A stretch of DNA of 44,979 nucleotides. Origin: Brasilonema sp. CT11 (GTDB lineage: Bacteria; Cyanobacteriota; Cyanobacteriia; Cyanobacteriales; Nostocaceae). The notes beneath the pieces are model-generated. The model worked only from the letters and a program-made list of their open reading frames with translations, had not been told where the DNA came from and did not search any database. Below, one piece after another: positions 1 through 8,545 of the stretch (its first letter is position 1; each line of letters begins with the position of its first letter). The stretch spans positions 1 to 44,979 of the forward strand of contig NZ_JABXYX010000061.1 in the NCBI RefSeq assembly GCF_017982655.1, read 5' to 3'. The translations under genes were made by a program, and so were the position numbers.

Positions 1-31
1 GGCCGATGGCTAGACGCTGACGACTGGGAGT

Positions 32-970
32 ATGGACAACTACAGCATCCAGCTCTGGGATGTCGCCACCTGTAATCACCTCAAAACTCTTAACGGGCAT
101 AGCGATGTCCAAAGTGTCGCCTTCAGTCCCGATGGCAAGACTTTAGCTTCTGGTAGTAGCGATAACAGCATCAAACTCTGGGATGTCGCCACTGGTAAAC
201 AACTCAAAACTCTTAACGGGCATAGCAGTTATGTCCAAAGCGTCGCCTTGAGTCCTGATGGCAAGACTCTAGCTTCTGGCAGTAGAGACAAGAGCATCAA
301 ACTCTGGGATGTCGCCACTGGTGAACAACTCGAAACTCTTGTGTTACTTAGCAGTTCTGTCAATAGCGTCGCCTTGAGTCCTGATGGCAAGACTCTAGCT
401 TCTGGCAGTAGTGACAACAGCATCAAACTCTGGGATGTCGCCACTGGTGAACAACTCAAAACTCTTGACGGGAATAGCAGTTCTGTCTTAAGCGTCGCCT
501 TCAGTCCCGATGGCAAGACGATTGCTTCTAGTAGTACAGACAACACCATCAAACTCTGGGATGTCGCCACAGAAAAAGAACTCAAAACTCTTAACGGGCA
601 TAGCAGTTCTGTCTCAAGCGTCGCCTTCAGTCCTGATGGCAAGACTCTAGCTTCTGGTAGTAAGGACAAGACTGTGATTTTATGGAATTTGGATTTAAAT
701 CAGTTGGTGAGTGATGGTTGTCACTTGCTCAATAATTACCTGGTTGCCCATCCAGAGACATTAACAGAACTAGAAGCCTGCCAAACTCCATCTCTTTTGG
801 TGCAAGCAGCTTCAGTGCTGGTTATGCAAGGTGAGAAGTTAGCGATAAATGATAATGTTGAGGATGCGGTTGCTAAGTTCCGCAAGGCACAGGAATGGGA
901 TTCTCGTTTAAATTTTGACGCACAGGCAAAAGCACAAGAACTTGCAAACAAAGGACAAGCTGAACGCTGA
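32..970 (+). pseudogene. WD40-repeat protein, C-terminal fragment downstream of a nonsense codon
   Basis: The readable part holds five WD40 repeats of about 42 residues (FSPDGKTLASGS followed by IKLWDVATG in each), then a helical tail of about 95 residues (from LNQLVSDGCHLL) of the kind often seen at the C-terminus of large cyanobacterial WD40 signalling proteins. The ATG at 32 is not a convincing start. The bases just before it (2-31) still read as a WD40 repeat in the same frame (DG-stop-TLTTGS), with TAG at 11-13 where the other copies have AAG for Lys in PDGKT. The gene therefore seems to continue leftward out of the window and to be broken by a nonsense mutation. The tail could be translated on its own or be dead. 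The repeats are nearly identical in DNA, which suggests recent amplification or gene conversion. The N-terminal effector domain, if any, is out of view. Confidence 0.7.
45..680 (+). repeat. Tandem 123-126-bp WD40-coding repeats
   Basis: The motif around ATCAAACTCTGGGATGTCGC recurs at about 46, 168, 294, 420 and 546, a spacing of 123 bp once and then 126 bp. Third-codon positions are largely conserved between copies, so the similarity is at the DNA level and not only in the protein. Confidence 0.85.
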
Positions 971-1179
971 TTATATAACTCAGAAAGCAACAGCAACTGG
1001 CTATAAAGGATTGGTTGCCTCAAATTGGCAAGAAATACCTGATTTAACTGTTGCTAACCTATATCATTACTTGAAAGACGAAAAGAAATCAAAGTAAGTA
1101 TTGAGAAGGAATATTGAACGAAACTGAGATATTGTACAAGGCATAATAAAAAAAGAATGTTATTCCCCTCAACTTTTTG

Positions 1180-1821
1180 ATGAGTCACCTACAAACAAAA
1201 TTACCAACTGACACGTGGGTACCAGCTACTTGGAATGAATATCTTCAAATCATTGAAAATCCAGGATATGAAAAAGCCAAAGGCTACTACTACAATGGTA
1301 AAATGAGGATTGAAATGCCACCAGTAGGTAATGACCATTCACGAGATCACTCGATTGTTATCTATGCCGTACATCTGTTTGCCAGCATCAAAGATATTGA
1401 TTTGAATGGAAACGATAATTGCACCTACCGGAAAACAGGCTATGACGATGCACAACCTGATGCGTCTTTTTACATTGACAAAAATGCAGACGTCATCCCT
1501 TGGGGTACTTCCATTATTCACCTTGATAACTATCCAGCCCCAGATTTAGTCATTGAAGTTGCAAACACTTCTCTTGCTGATGATAAAGGAGACAAACGTC
1601 TGTTATATGAGGAATTAGGAGTCGGTGAATACTGGATTATAGATGTACAAAATGTTCAAGTTCTTGCTTTTGCTGTAGAAAATGGTGGTAGCCGGAAAAT
1701 TTCTCAATCTCAAGTTTTACCTGGGTTAGCAATTTCTCTTTTGCAAGATGCTTTTCGCCGTACTCGTGAAATGAATCATAGTAAGGTTGGCGCTTGGTTA
1801 TTATCCCAATTTCAGCAGTAA
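1180..1821 (+). CDS. Uma2 family endonuclease (DUF820), PD-(D/E)XK fold
   Basis: A protein of 213 residues matching the Uma2/DUF820 family, which is greatly expanded in filamentous cyanobacteria and carries a restriction-endonuclease-like PD-(D/E)XK core. The candidate metal-binding and catalytic elements are QPDASF (Asp94), PDLVIEVANTS (Asp122 and Glu126), the following basic stretch DKGDKRLLYEELGV, and EYWIID near 150. The start is set at ATG 1180; an in-frame TTG lies directly before it at 1177. It is a solitary gene with no partner that would suggest a toxin or a transposon role. The biochemical role of the family is largely unknown; association with mobile DNA or DNA repair is only a guess. 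Identification of the family is secure. Confidence 0.88.
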   Translation: MSHLQTKLPTDTWVPATWNEYLQIIENPGYEKAKGYYYNGKMRIEMPPVGNDHSRDHSIVIYAVHLFASIKDIDLNGNDNCTYRKTGYDDAQPDASFYIDKNADVIPWGTSIIHLDNYPAPDLVIEVANTSLADDKGDKRLLYEELGVGEYWIIDVQNVQVLAFAVENGGSRKISQSQVLPGLAISLLQDAFRRTREMNHSKVGAWLLSQFQQ

Positions 1822-2008
1822 TTTAGCAGAACTCTAGCTATAAGTTTGACAATCCAAAAGCCACAATCTAAGATAAACTGTCACGCGTAGAAAAATGCAT
1901 ACAGTTAGGAGCACACTACATTCCGTATGCCCTTCGTACACGCTGCGCGAACGTAATGACGTTTTACGTTTAATTTTGTTGAGCTACTTACTAGCACTAA
2001 TTCTCTTA

Positions 2009-2052
2009 ATTTTGAATTTTGAATTTTGAATTTTGAATTTTGAATTTGAAAT
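2009..2052. repeat. Heptanucleotide tandem repeat (GAATTTT)n
   Basis: About five to six head-to-tail copies of GAATTTT lie in the spacer before the PHP gene's 3' end. It is a simple-sequence repeat of the type scattered through Nostocales genomes. The surrounding 1822-2107 spacer otherwise shows only a short palindromic piece near 1925-1955 and no gene. Confidence 0.85.
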
Positions 2053-2107
2053 TGTTTCCCCCTGGCTTGTTGAACCAGGAGTATTGTGGGAAAAATTAAC
2101 CATCCGC

Positions 2108-2794
2108 TTACAACCGCTGAAGCAAGTTTAAACCGTGAGTATCAGTTCCACAGGTGTTCAAAAGACTATATTCATCAGCCAATTGTTGCACCTGCATCGA
2201 TTCTCTAGCACTTGGTTTCCAAGGGTTGGGGTTGTTGTAGGCGTAAAAAGTTTCAACGCCATCAATCCCGGCTTCTGCAGCAGCGGGAATTAATTCAAAG
2301 TGCGATCGCCTGTAACGAACTGGATGAGCGAGTACTGCTAACCCCCCTGCATTTTGAATTGCGGAAATGACGTTAGCTGCTTGATACTCTTGCCCTGTGG
2401 TAGCTCTTCTTTGAATGTAAGGTTTTATGCTGGGGTGTTCTGGCTCAAAAGCATAACCCAAAATATGAACTTCAATGTTTAAAAGGTTGGCATTAATTTC
2501 TACGCCAGTCCACAGAATGGGAGCATTTGCACCAGGGTTCTTCCACCTCCAGTTTTCTAACCAGCTTTGAGCTATCTGGTAGCCTCCTATACCATGATGA
2601 TCGGTAATTGCAAAACCTTTTAAACCAATGGCGATCGCTTGTTCCATCAATGCGATCGGTTGCAACCTGCCATCGGAGTGGACAGTATGCATATGAAAGT
2701 TAAAATAGGTTGGGCAACTTTTTGCATCAATGGTCTGGAAGACTTGCTTTAATTGTTCTCTTGAAGTATAATTTTCAACGATTTTGACAGTCAT
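2108..2794 (-). CDS. PHP-domain metal-dependent phosphoesterase
   Basis: A 228-residue protein of the PHP (polymerase and histidinol phosphatase) superfamily, probably a metal-dependent phosphoesterase of the TrpH/YciV-like group. Metal-binding motifs appear in order: HMHTVHSDG at 34-42, TDHHG at 64-68, a Glu in TGVEIN near 99, AHP at 156-158 and GTDTH at 216-220. A longer reading frame begins at 2842, but the ATG at 2794 is preferred because GAGGGGG lies just upstream of it as a ribosome-binding site. No signal peptide is visible, so it is presumably cytoplasmic. Known family activities include hydrolysis of small phosphoesters and 3',5'-nucleoside bisphosphates; the actual substrate cannot be read here. 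Confidence 0.85.
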   Translation of the reverse strand: MTVKIVENYTSREQLKQVFQTIDAKSCPTYFNFHMHTVHSDGRLQPIALMEQAIAIGLKGFAITDHHGIGGYQIAQSWLENWRWKNPGANAPILWTGVEINANLLNIEVHILGYAFEPEHPSIKPYIQRRATTGQEYQAANVISAIQNAGGLAVLAHPVRYRRSHFELIPAAAEAGIDGVETFYAYNNPNPWKPSARESMQVQQLADEYSLLNTCGTDTHGLNLLQRL

Positions 2795-3136
2795 AACCCC
2801 CTCTTTTGCAAAATACGTGATTGATTTTAGACACAAAAACAAATGACACCAACAGCCCAGAGTGCACCAGCACCGCTGTTAAGTGTTGGTTGCTACTTTC
2901 TGGGCATCATTGCCAAAATTTTTCAATATGTTAAAACTACGTTAGCAAATTTAAAGGCTAGCGGTCATGCGTATTTTTGATTTGTTCTATAAGGAAAAGT
3001 CAGAAATGTTGCCTCAAATCTCCGTTTAATCAACATTCACTAACAATAGCAGAGATTAAGAAAATATTAAAAATAGGACAAATCAACATATTTTCAGACA
3101 AAAAATAAAGATTTTATATTGTATAAATATTGTCAC

Positions 3137-4165
3137 CTATATTGGTAATCCAATTAATTCGCCTGAGCCAGTGATCACATTACCAATTGTAAAAGCTGTA
3201 ACGTTTTGTAACTTCATATACGTTATGACTTGCTCTGCTTGATGGGGAGGTACTATTAATACAAATCCCACCCCCATGTTGAAAGTGTTATACATTGCTT
3301 GGGGACTAACAGAACCAGTTTCTGCCAACCACTGAAACACAGGTGGAATAACCCAGCTTTGAGAGTTTATTTGCACAGCTTGATTTTTACCCAAACAACG
3401 GGGCAAGTTTTCTGGTAAACCTCCACCAGTGATGTGAGCCATACCGTGAATTTCTAACCCTGCTTGACGTGCGCTCAGTACGGGTTTAACGTAAATACGC
3501 GTGGGTGAGAGGAAAACTTCTCCTAATGTTTTACCAGCAAATATTTCTAAACTATCACTCCAGGAAAATCCTTTTTCGCTGACAATTTTTCTCACTAAAC
3601 TAAAGCCATTGCTATGTACACCAGCGCTAGGGAGTGCGATCGCCACATCTCCCACTTGTACCTGCGAACCGTCCAGCATTTGGCATCTTTCGACAATCCC
3701 CACACAAAACCCAGCTAAGTCATACTCACCCGCTTGATAAAAACCGGGCATTTCTGCGGTTTCTCCTCCCAGCAAAGCGCAACCCGCCTGCTGACACCCA
3801 GAGGCGATACCTGCAACCACTTGAGTCAGCTGCTCTTTCTCTAACTGACCTGTTGCCAGATAATCTAAAAAGAATAGCGGTTCTGCGCCAGATGTCAGCA
3901 CATCGTTGACGCACATGGCTACCAAATCAATCCCAACGCTGTTGTGAGAGTTGAGAGCATGAGCGATTTTTAACTTAGTACCGACACCATCAGTTCCAGA
4001 AACCAAAACAGGTTCCTTATAACCACTTGGTAGTTGAAAGCAGCCACTAAAGCCACCCAGTCCACCAATAACTTCTGGTCTAAAAGTGCTGTGAACCAAA
4101 TTACGAATTTGATTTACAAACTCTCGCCCAGCCTCAACGTCCACTCCTGCATCTTTGTAATCCAT
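3137..4165 (-). CDS. purM: Phosphoribosylformylglycinamidine cyclo-ligase (AIR synthetase)
   Basis: PurM closes the imidazole ring of FGAM to give aminoimidazole ribonucleotide, using ATP, in de novo purine synthesis in the cytoplasm. The 342 residues match the usual length. Diagnostic stretches are [12 protein letters not shown] at the N-terminus, GGFSG with [13 protein letters not shown] near 55-70, [17 protein letters not shown] near 105, GGETAEMPG near 135 and [13 protein letters not shown] near 245. Start at ATG 4165. It is followed at its 3' side by about 340 bp of AT-rich spacer and preceded by a small conserved gene on the same strand about 90 bp upstream, so the two may be co-transcribed. 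Nothing is missing or unusual. Confidence 0.97.
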   Translation of the reverse strand: MDYKDAGVDVEAGREFVNQIRNLVHSTFRPEVIGGLGGFSGCFQLPSGYKEPVLVSGTDGVGTKLKIAHALNSHNSVGIDLVAMCVNDVLTSGAEPLFFLDYLATGQLEKEQLTQVVAGIASGCQQAGCALLGGETAEMPGFYQAGEYDLAGFCVGIVERCQMLDGSQVQVGDVAIALPSAGVHSNGFSLVRKIVSEKGFSWSDSLEIFAGKTLGEVFLSPTRIYVKPVLSARQAGLEIHGMAHITGGGLPENLPRCLGKNQAVQINSQSWVIPPVFQWLAETGSVSPQAMYNTFNMGVGFVLIVPPHQAEQVITYMKLQNVTAFTIGNVITGSGELIGLPI

Positions 4166-4256
4166 CAGTTAAAACATTGCGATCAATTCAAGTAGCTACA
4201 GTTTACAGTCAATCGTCCAAAATGAGTCCAAAATTATTTACCAATGACTGATAACT

Positions 4257-4463
4257 TCAAAATACCTGATCTTCCATACCGCGCCACCATTCCCCCAAGT
4301 TCATCAAATCTTGGTGAATGTCTGCTAACTGATGAAGATACTCACTGTCTGAAAGTGTTGCTCGACGTTCTTGAAGTTTTTTCAGTCGCAATTGCACCAA
4401 TAGCCAAGGTTTGCTGATACTATCAGTTGCTTCCATGTATTGGGCTAGTTCAGTACTATCCAT
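4257..4463 (-). CDS. Small conserved cyanobacterial protein, unknown function
   Basis: A 68-residue, mostly helical, charged protein with no signal peptide or membrane segment. It looks like a conserved cyanobacterial hypothetical (MDSTELAQYMEATDSISKP at the start, WWRGMEDQVF at the end), but I cannot name a family. A weak purine-rich ribosome-binding site (AAAAAGGC) precedes the ATG. It lies upstream of purM on the same strand, so co-transcription is possible. A 9-bp hairpin sits about 60 bp upstream of its start. Confidence 0.7.
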   Translation of the reverse strand: MDSTELAQYMEATDSISKPWLLVQLRLKKLQERRATLSDSEYLHQLADIHQDLMNLGEWWRGMEDQVF

Positions 4464-4968
4464 ATGCCTTTTTAAATTGTAAATTTTGGGTAAATTTTGG
4501 ATTAAGTTTTATAAAAGACAGCCAGGAAACACGCTTCCTGGCTCATAGCTTAAGTCTACTCAAGTAGACTAAAAACCAAGTTATAGCAGGGAACGCTTAA
4601 CAGGTGAGACCAGCCCCCGTCTTGGCGGTCTCCGTCACGTTAAGCGAAGCGTCTGGTGCAGGAGATTAGGGGACTGGCGGAGCGCGTTTGCGCAGCGCCC
4701 CCTTAGGGGCTAGCGGAACCGGAGGTTCTCCCCGAAGGGGAACGCTTAACAGACTTGAAACTCTCTTGGTGACCGTGTTTTATCATTAGTTCGTGTCCTA
4801 ATCTACCTAGCGACTGCTATACCTAAAGAATTTAGTCCTCTTGAGAGGACTTGAGCTATTAGCCTAGGGTTTAAAACCCTAGGGGGTTGTTGAGACTGAT
4901 GCTAGATCTCAGTTAAAACAAACTCAAGCTATGCAATAGAAACTTATCGGCAGACGAGTATTGCCAGG
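4464..4968. repeat. Gene-free mosaic of palindromic repeats
   Basis: No gene is supported here. The stretch 4600-4742 is a GC-rich mosaic of short palindromes that recurs in inverted orientation at about 26086-26227. Three clean hairpins flank it: 4520-4543 (9-bp arms), 4834-4851 (8-bp arms) and 4863-4883 (10-bp arms). AACGCTTAACAG occurs on both sides of the mosaic, at about 4592 and 4741. The two hairpins nearer sodB could act at its 3' end but lack a good T-run. Confidence 0.75.
4863..4883. terminator. Palindrome downstream of sodB, possible weak terminator
   Basis: The bases CCTAGGGTTT and AAACCCTAGG pair perfectly around one central base, about 85 bp past the sodB stop. No long U-run follows in the sodB direction, so a role in termination or 3' protection is only possible. 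Confidence 0.4.
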
Positions 4969-5571
4969 TTATTTACCTGCTTTGGCGTACTGTTCGGCTA
5001 CAAAGTCCCAGTTAATCAGCTCCTTTAGGAAAGTTTCCAGGTAATCCGGACGACGATTTTGGTAATCCAGATAGTAGGCGTGTTCCCAAACATCAGCGGT
5101 TAACAAGGGAGTTTGACCGTTTGTGATCGGGTTAGCAGCGTTTGGTGTTTTGACAACCTTCAATTCACCCTTATCCACCACCAGCCAAGCGTAACCACTG
5201 CCAAACTGGGTTGCACCAGCTTCTTTGAATTGTTTTTTGAATTCATCTAAGCTACCAAAGCTGGCATTGATTTTTTCAGCGAGTTCCCCACTGGGTGTAC
5301 CAGAGCCTTTTTTCAAGCCGTTCCAGTAGAAGGTGTGATTCCACACTTGAGCCGCATTGTTGAAGATACCAGTTTTCGATGAATCATTGGCAGTTGCCAA
5401 AATGATATCTTCCAATGACTTGTTGGCAAGTTCTGTATCTTGAACAAGTTTGTTGAGGTTATCAACGTAAGTCTTGTGGTGCTTGTCGTGATGGAACTTT
5501 AGTGTGTCACTTGAAATCAATGGAGACAGAGCGTCGTAATCGTATGGTAGTGGGGGAAGTTCAAATGTCAT
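4969..5571 (-). CDS. sodB: Iron superoxide dismutase
   Basis: Converts superoxide to oxygen and hydrogen peroxide; in cyanobacteria the Fe enzyme is cytosolic and protects against photosynthesis-derived radicals. The 200 residues fit the family. The four metal ligands are visible as His27 (FHHDKHHKTYV), His79 (AAQVWNHTFYW), Asp160 and His164 (DVWEHAYY). Gln75 in AAQVWNH is the active-site glutamine position typical of Fe-SODs, as opposed to Mn-SODs. No signal peptide is present. The ATG at 5571 is preceded by AGAGGA at good spacing. It is a single-gene unit: the upstream neighbour is divergent and the region downstream is repeat DNA. Confidence 0.96.
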   Translation of the reverse strand: MTFELPPLPYDYDALSPLISSDTLKFHHDKHHKTYVDNLNKLVQDTELANKSLEDIILATANDSSKTGIFNNAAQVWNHTFYWNGLKKGSGTPSGELAEKINASFGSLDEFKKQFKEAGATQFGSGYAWLVVDKGELKVVKTPNAANPITNGQTPLLTADVWEHAYYLDYQNRRPDYLETFLKELINWDFVAEQYAKAGK

Positions 5572-5852
5572 CGTGTCAATCCTCTCTTAAGGGTTTTTTA
5601 GTTTAGAGCTTATCGGGTAGCTCTGGAAAAACGTACGCGTGCTAAGCACTTCTCATAGCTTGGCACTGTGTGATAAAACTTAAACAGTTTGATTCTACTA
5701 ATAAATGTGGCATCAATAGCCTCATGCATAAGTAGGATATGTTGGAGATTGCGAATCACCCCCAGGAACAGTCAACGTTACCTAATGACTGGAAGCTTCT
5801 AAAAAGTGACGTTAGAATCACAAACAAGGTTTGAATCAGAAAGATAACAACT

Positions 5853-6344
5853 ATGAAGACTGCTGAAAAATTGGCTGCGGGTTGGCTACTGACACTCGGA
5901 TTCATGTTTTTGTCGCTATCAGCCTCTGCTGTAATGCAGAAAAATGCTATGGAGAGGCCTATCGAACCAAGTCTAAGACCGGTTATCGCTCTTGATGATT
6001 TTCCTAATCAGGATGCCGTTAATGTACTTGATAATACTGCTTTTAATGGTCTAATTTTCGGCGTTCCTACCTCAGTGTTAGGAGTATGGTTAGCATTGGG
6101 CGTATATCGTAAAAGTCGGGATGAGAGGAAGGCGATTAAGGCACAGACAACTGACCAGCTGCAATCCACCTTCTATCGTATGATTCAAGAAAATAATGGC
6201 CGTATTACTCTTGTGGGCTTCGCAATGCAGTTACAATTGCCACCAGCAGCCGCAAAGCAATATTTAGACGAGCAAGCTAAAGTATTTAATGCTAATTTTA
6301 AAGTAAACGAAGAAGGGGGAGTCTCTTACCATTTTGATGTTTAA
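5853..6344 (+). CDS. Conserved membrane protein with C-terminal helical domain, unknown function
   Basis: A 163-residue protein with a hydrophobic segment at about 8-28 (signal anchor or signal peptide ending near ASAV) and a second at about 67-87 (NGLIFGVPTSVLGVWLALGVY). A basic linker and a soluble C-terminal part follow; its helix pattern (TTDQLQSTFYRMIQENNGRITLVGFAMQLQLP, then YLDEQAKVFNANF, read here in pieces) resembles a small winged-helix module. It looks like a conserved cyanobacterial hypothetical. It sits 28 bp upstream of the DUF423 gene on the same strand and probably shares its transcript. The membrane topology is fairly clear, the function is not. Confidence 0.75.
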   Translation: MKTAEKLAAGWLLTLGFMFLSLSASAVMQKNAMERPIEPSLRPVIALDDFPNQDAVNVLDNTAFNGLIFGVPTSVLGVWLALGVYRKSRDERKAIKAQTTDQLQSTFYRMIQENNGRITLVGFAMQLQLPPAAAKQYLDEQAKVFNANFKVNEEGGVSYHFDV

Positions 6345-6372
6345 AGAACAAATTGGCTAAAGAGTGTAGCTC

Positions 6373-6750
6373 ATGGCACGAATTTTTTTGAGTTTAGCAG
6401 CGATCTTAGCTGGTTTATCAGTTGCAGCAGGTGCGTTTGGTTCCCATGCATTGCGAGAGAAAATCAGTGATCGCTCCCTAGAAATTTTTGAAGTTGGCGC
6501 TCGTTATCAGATGTATCATGCCTTAGCACTGCTAGTGGTGGCACTACTCCTCAGTCGCATCGAGTCACCTCCAGCTACTATGATCGCAAGCGGATGGCTG
6601 TTCATCATTGGTATCGTCATCTTTTCAGGGAGCTTATATGCTCTAAGCTTAAGCGGTGTTAAATCTTTAGGAGCGATCGCTCCATTGGGAGGAGCGGCGT
6701 TTCTTGCAGGTTGGGGTGCTTTAGCATTTGCTGCCTGGAGTTTGAAGTAA
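6373..6750 (+). CDS. DUF423 family small integral membrane protein
   Basis: A 125-residue protein of four predicted membrane helices that matches DUF423 (YgdD-like). The family hallmark is the N-terminal helix followed by AFGSHALREK, then ARYQMYHALALL. Function in the family is not established. The ATG at 6373 follows AAAGAGTG. It lies 28 bp after the preceding membrane protein gene, so the two are likely one operon. A strong bidirectional hairpin terminator lies about 215 bp after its stop, leaving a long 3' region. Confidence 0.9.
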   Translation: MARIFLSLAAILAGLSVAAGAFGSHALREKISDRSLEIFEVGARYQMYHALALLVVALLLSRIESPPATMIASGWLFIIGIVIFSGSLYALSLSGVKSLGAIAPLGGAAFLAGWGALAFAAWSLK

Positions 6751-6963
6751 TCAAAGGTTCACCGATTTTTTTTGAGAGTTAGGAAAATCGATAAATCTAG
6801 TTTTCATCAGGGTTTGAGATATGCGACGTCATATTACTGTTGAAGCAATACCTTGGTTTAGAACTTAATAGCTTGTCCAACGTTGTCCTGCTCATTCTTT
6901 CGTTCCGTACTTTTTCTCAGTCCCTAGAAAATGAGCGATCAGTGACTTAATCTATGCTCATGC

Positions 6964-6997
6964 AAAAAACGAAACGTCCCTCAGCGTTTCGTTTTTT
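6964..6997. terminator. Bidirectional intrinsic terminator
   Basis: Perfect 13-bp arms (AAAAAACGAAACG and CGTTTCGTTTTTT) enclose an 8-base loop. The T-run on either strand makes it a good rho-independent terminator in both directions. It may end the transcript of the two membrane-protein genes. Confidence 0.8.
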
Positions 6998-7062
6998 GTC
7001 AATCTGGGTGTTCGGTAGTCGGTCAATTCAATAGACTTCGTGGCAGTTGTAGGGAACGCTTA

Positions 7063-7177
7063 ATACCATTTCACGAAATCCCTGATACAAATGATTGGTT
7101 TTTAATTCTTTCCCCCAGCTCCGGTGCCCCCAGCTCCGGTGCCCCCCATTTGTATCAACCTTAAAGTGAAACGGTAT
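7063..7177. mobile_element. MITE-like non-coding inverted-repeat element
   Basis: The outer arms ATACCATTTCAC (7063-7074) and GTGAAACGGTAT (7166-7177) pair with one mismatch, and inner arms TGATACAAATG (7083-7093) and CATTTGTATCA (7147-7157) pair perfectly. The core carries a 16-bp unit duplicated in tandem (CAGCTCCGGTGCCCCC, about 7116-7147). The element is flanked by direct copies of AGGGAACGCTTA at 7051 and 7181. No coding capacity, so it could only be moved in trans; no transposase is in the window. Confidence 0.6.
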
Positions 7178-7199
7178 AACAGGGAACGCTTAACAGAGA

Positions 7200-7375
7200 A
7201 CAGGGAACAAAACCATCAAAAATCTCACTTTTGCAACAGGTCTAATCTTTAGAAGTAGACCGACTGGAAAGAACCCAGATCAGCCAAGATTAACTAGTTT
7301 TGTTTCAAAGTTTATCGTAAAGGTCGTCCCGTTCCAGCTTAAAGGGCACAGCACAAGGCTCGGAACGGTTTTTTT
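7200..7375 (+). ncRNA. Candidate small RNA ending in an orphan terminator
   Basis: A good intrinsic terminator at 7329-7375 has no gene immediately upstream on this strand. About 70 bases before it lies a hairpin (GGTCTA at 7239-7244 with TAGACC at 7256-7261). The hairpin, unpaired segment and terminator are the usual layout of a bacterial sRNA. The 5' end is a guess and I cannot assign it to a known family such as Yfr1. Confidence 0.35.
7329..7375 (+). terminator. Intrinsic terminator without an upstream gene
   Basis: CCGTTCC (7329-7335) plus AGC pairs with GCT and GGAACGG (7362-7368) with one bulged base, followed by seven T residues. Confidence 0.75.
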
Positions 7376-7565
7376 GTTTACTCCTTGACTATGACACCAA
7401 AGTATGAGTACAAGTTAATGTTAATTTATGTAAACTAAAGTAGTGGGGAATACAATTTTTGTAGTCTGAGGAGGAAGACGGTGATTATAGCAGGAATTCA
7501 TCTACCATTGCTGAGATTCTCACGCTCAAAACTTAATCTCTTCTACACAAGCAAATATCCTAATT

Positions 7566-8354
7566 ATGTGCCGATTACTTGGTTACCTCGGTTCACCTGT
7601 TTCTTTGGAAACTCTGTTGTACAAGCCTGAACACTCGCTTATCGTTCAAAGCGATCAACCCCGTGAAATGCTATCTGAGGAGGTGAATGTTGATGGCTTT
7701 GGTGTTGGTTGGTATGATTCTCAAAAAGAAACTGAACCATTTACTTACAAAAGTACACTGCCGATTCGGAATGAAATTAATCTGCCAAACCTCAGTCGTT
7801 ACGTTGAGTCAGAGTGTGTGCTAGCTTATGTTCGCAGCGTTACATCTGGTCAAGTACTGGATATAAGTAACTGTCAACCTTATGACTACCAGCATCTGCT
7901 TTTCATTCATAATGGTGCAATTGACAACTTTCGCCAGACACTCTACAGACCTATACGCAAGGTGTTAAGCGATGAAATTTACCAATGGATAGAAGGAACG
8001 ACAGATTCAGAACATATTTTTGCTTTGCTGCTAAACCACTGGCAAGCTAACCCTGGTAAAAGTCTAGAGCAGGCTTTACATGTAACGTTGCTTGAGCTTC
8101 AACAGTTAGCGCAAAATTATCAAACCAATATTTCAGCTAATGTAGTCATCAGTGACGGACATCGCCTGATTGCTTCGCGCTTTAGCACAAAATCACCTGC
8201 TCCTTCGCTGTACACGATAGCTGACGATCCAAATTCCCCTAAATCTGTAATCATTGCGTCAGAACCAATGTTTGCAGGAAATTGGATTTCATGCCCTGAG
8301 AATAGCATCATCAGTGTGGGACAAGACTGTGATATCAGAATTGAGCAGATCTAG
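7566..8354 (+). CDS. Class II glutamine amidotransferase, EgtC-like
   Basis: A 262-residue Ntn-type glutamine amidotransferase domain. The catalytic Cys2 is exposed after Met removal (MCRLLGYLG), followed by VDGFGVGWYD near 38-47, AYVRSVTSG near 96 and the oxyanion/glutamine-binding stretch FIHNGAIDNF near 116. This is the YafJ/EgtC group; EgtC removes glutamate from a hercynylcysteine sulfoxide conjugate in ergothioneine synthesis. Cyanobacterial members are often annotated EgtC, but no EgtB or EgtD gene is nearby, so the substrate is uncertain. It stands alone, with a gene-free region upstream and a repeat-containing spacer downstream (about 8380-8450). Confidence 0.85.
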   Translation: MCRLLGYLGSPVSLETLLYKPEHSLIVQSDQPREMLSEEVNVDGFGVGWYDSQKETEPFTYKSTLPIRNEINLPNLSRYVESECVLAYVRSVTSGQVLDISNCQPYDYQHLLFIHNGAIDNFRQTLYRPIRKVLSDEIYQWIEGTTDSEHIFALLLNHWQANPGKSLEQALHVTLLELQQLAQNYQTNISANVVISDGHRLIASRFSTKSPAPSLYTIADDPNSPKSVIIASEPMFAGNWISCPENSIISVGQDCDIRIEQI

Positions 8355-8545
8355 TAGCGCTGTTGCGATCGTCAAAAGTGAGCCAGCTTAGAACGCCTGT
8401 CACCTGCGGCGGGAAACCCGTCTGCATGGCTAGCGTTCGTCTTGGGGGTGTACTAAACCACCTCACGTTTTAAGATTTACTTATCTTATGACTTGTAACC
8501 CTCAACTTGGGTTACTATGCCGTAAAAACCTACTGCAGCCTTCAA

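Larger units (their letters stand above)
6751..7565. other. 815-bp gene-free region with terminators, a MITE-like element and a possible sRNA
   Basis: No open reading frame of interest exists here. From left to right it holds a bidirectional terminator (6964-6997), copies of AGGGAACGCTTA (7051 and 7181) flanking an inverted-repeat element (7063-7177), a short hairpin (7239-7261) and a second terminator (7329-7375) that does not follow any gene. The last 190 bases before the amidotransferase gene are AT-rich and probably contain its promoter. Confidence 0.7.

Noticed and set aside
229-669. Minus-strand open frame across the WD40 repeats
   Set aside because: It is a shadow of the repeated coding strand; its residues follow the WD40 repeat period with no sign of its own selection.
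915-1097. Plus-strand 60-codon frame overlapping the end of the WD40 gene
   Set aside because: Its start lies inside the WD40 frame and no ribosome-binding site or known domain is visible; it might be a frameshifted remnant but I cannot support it.
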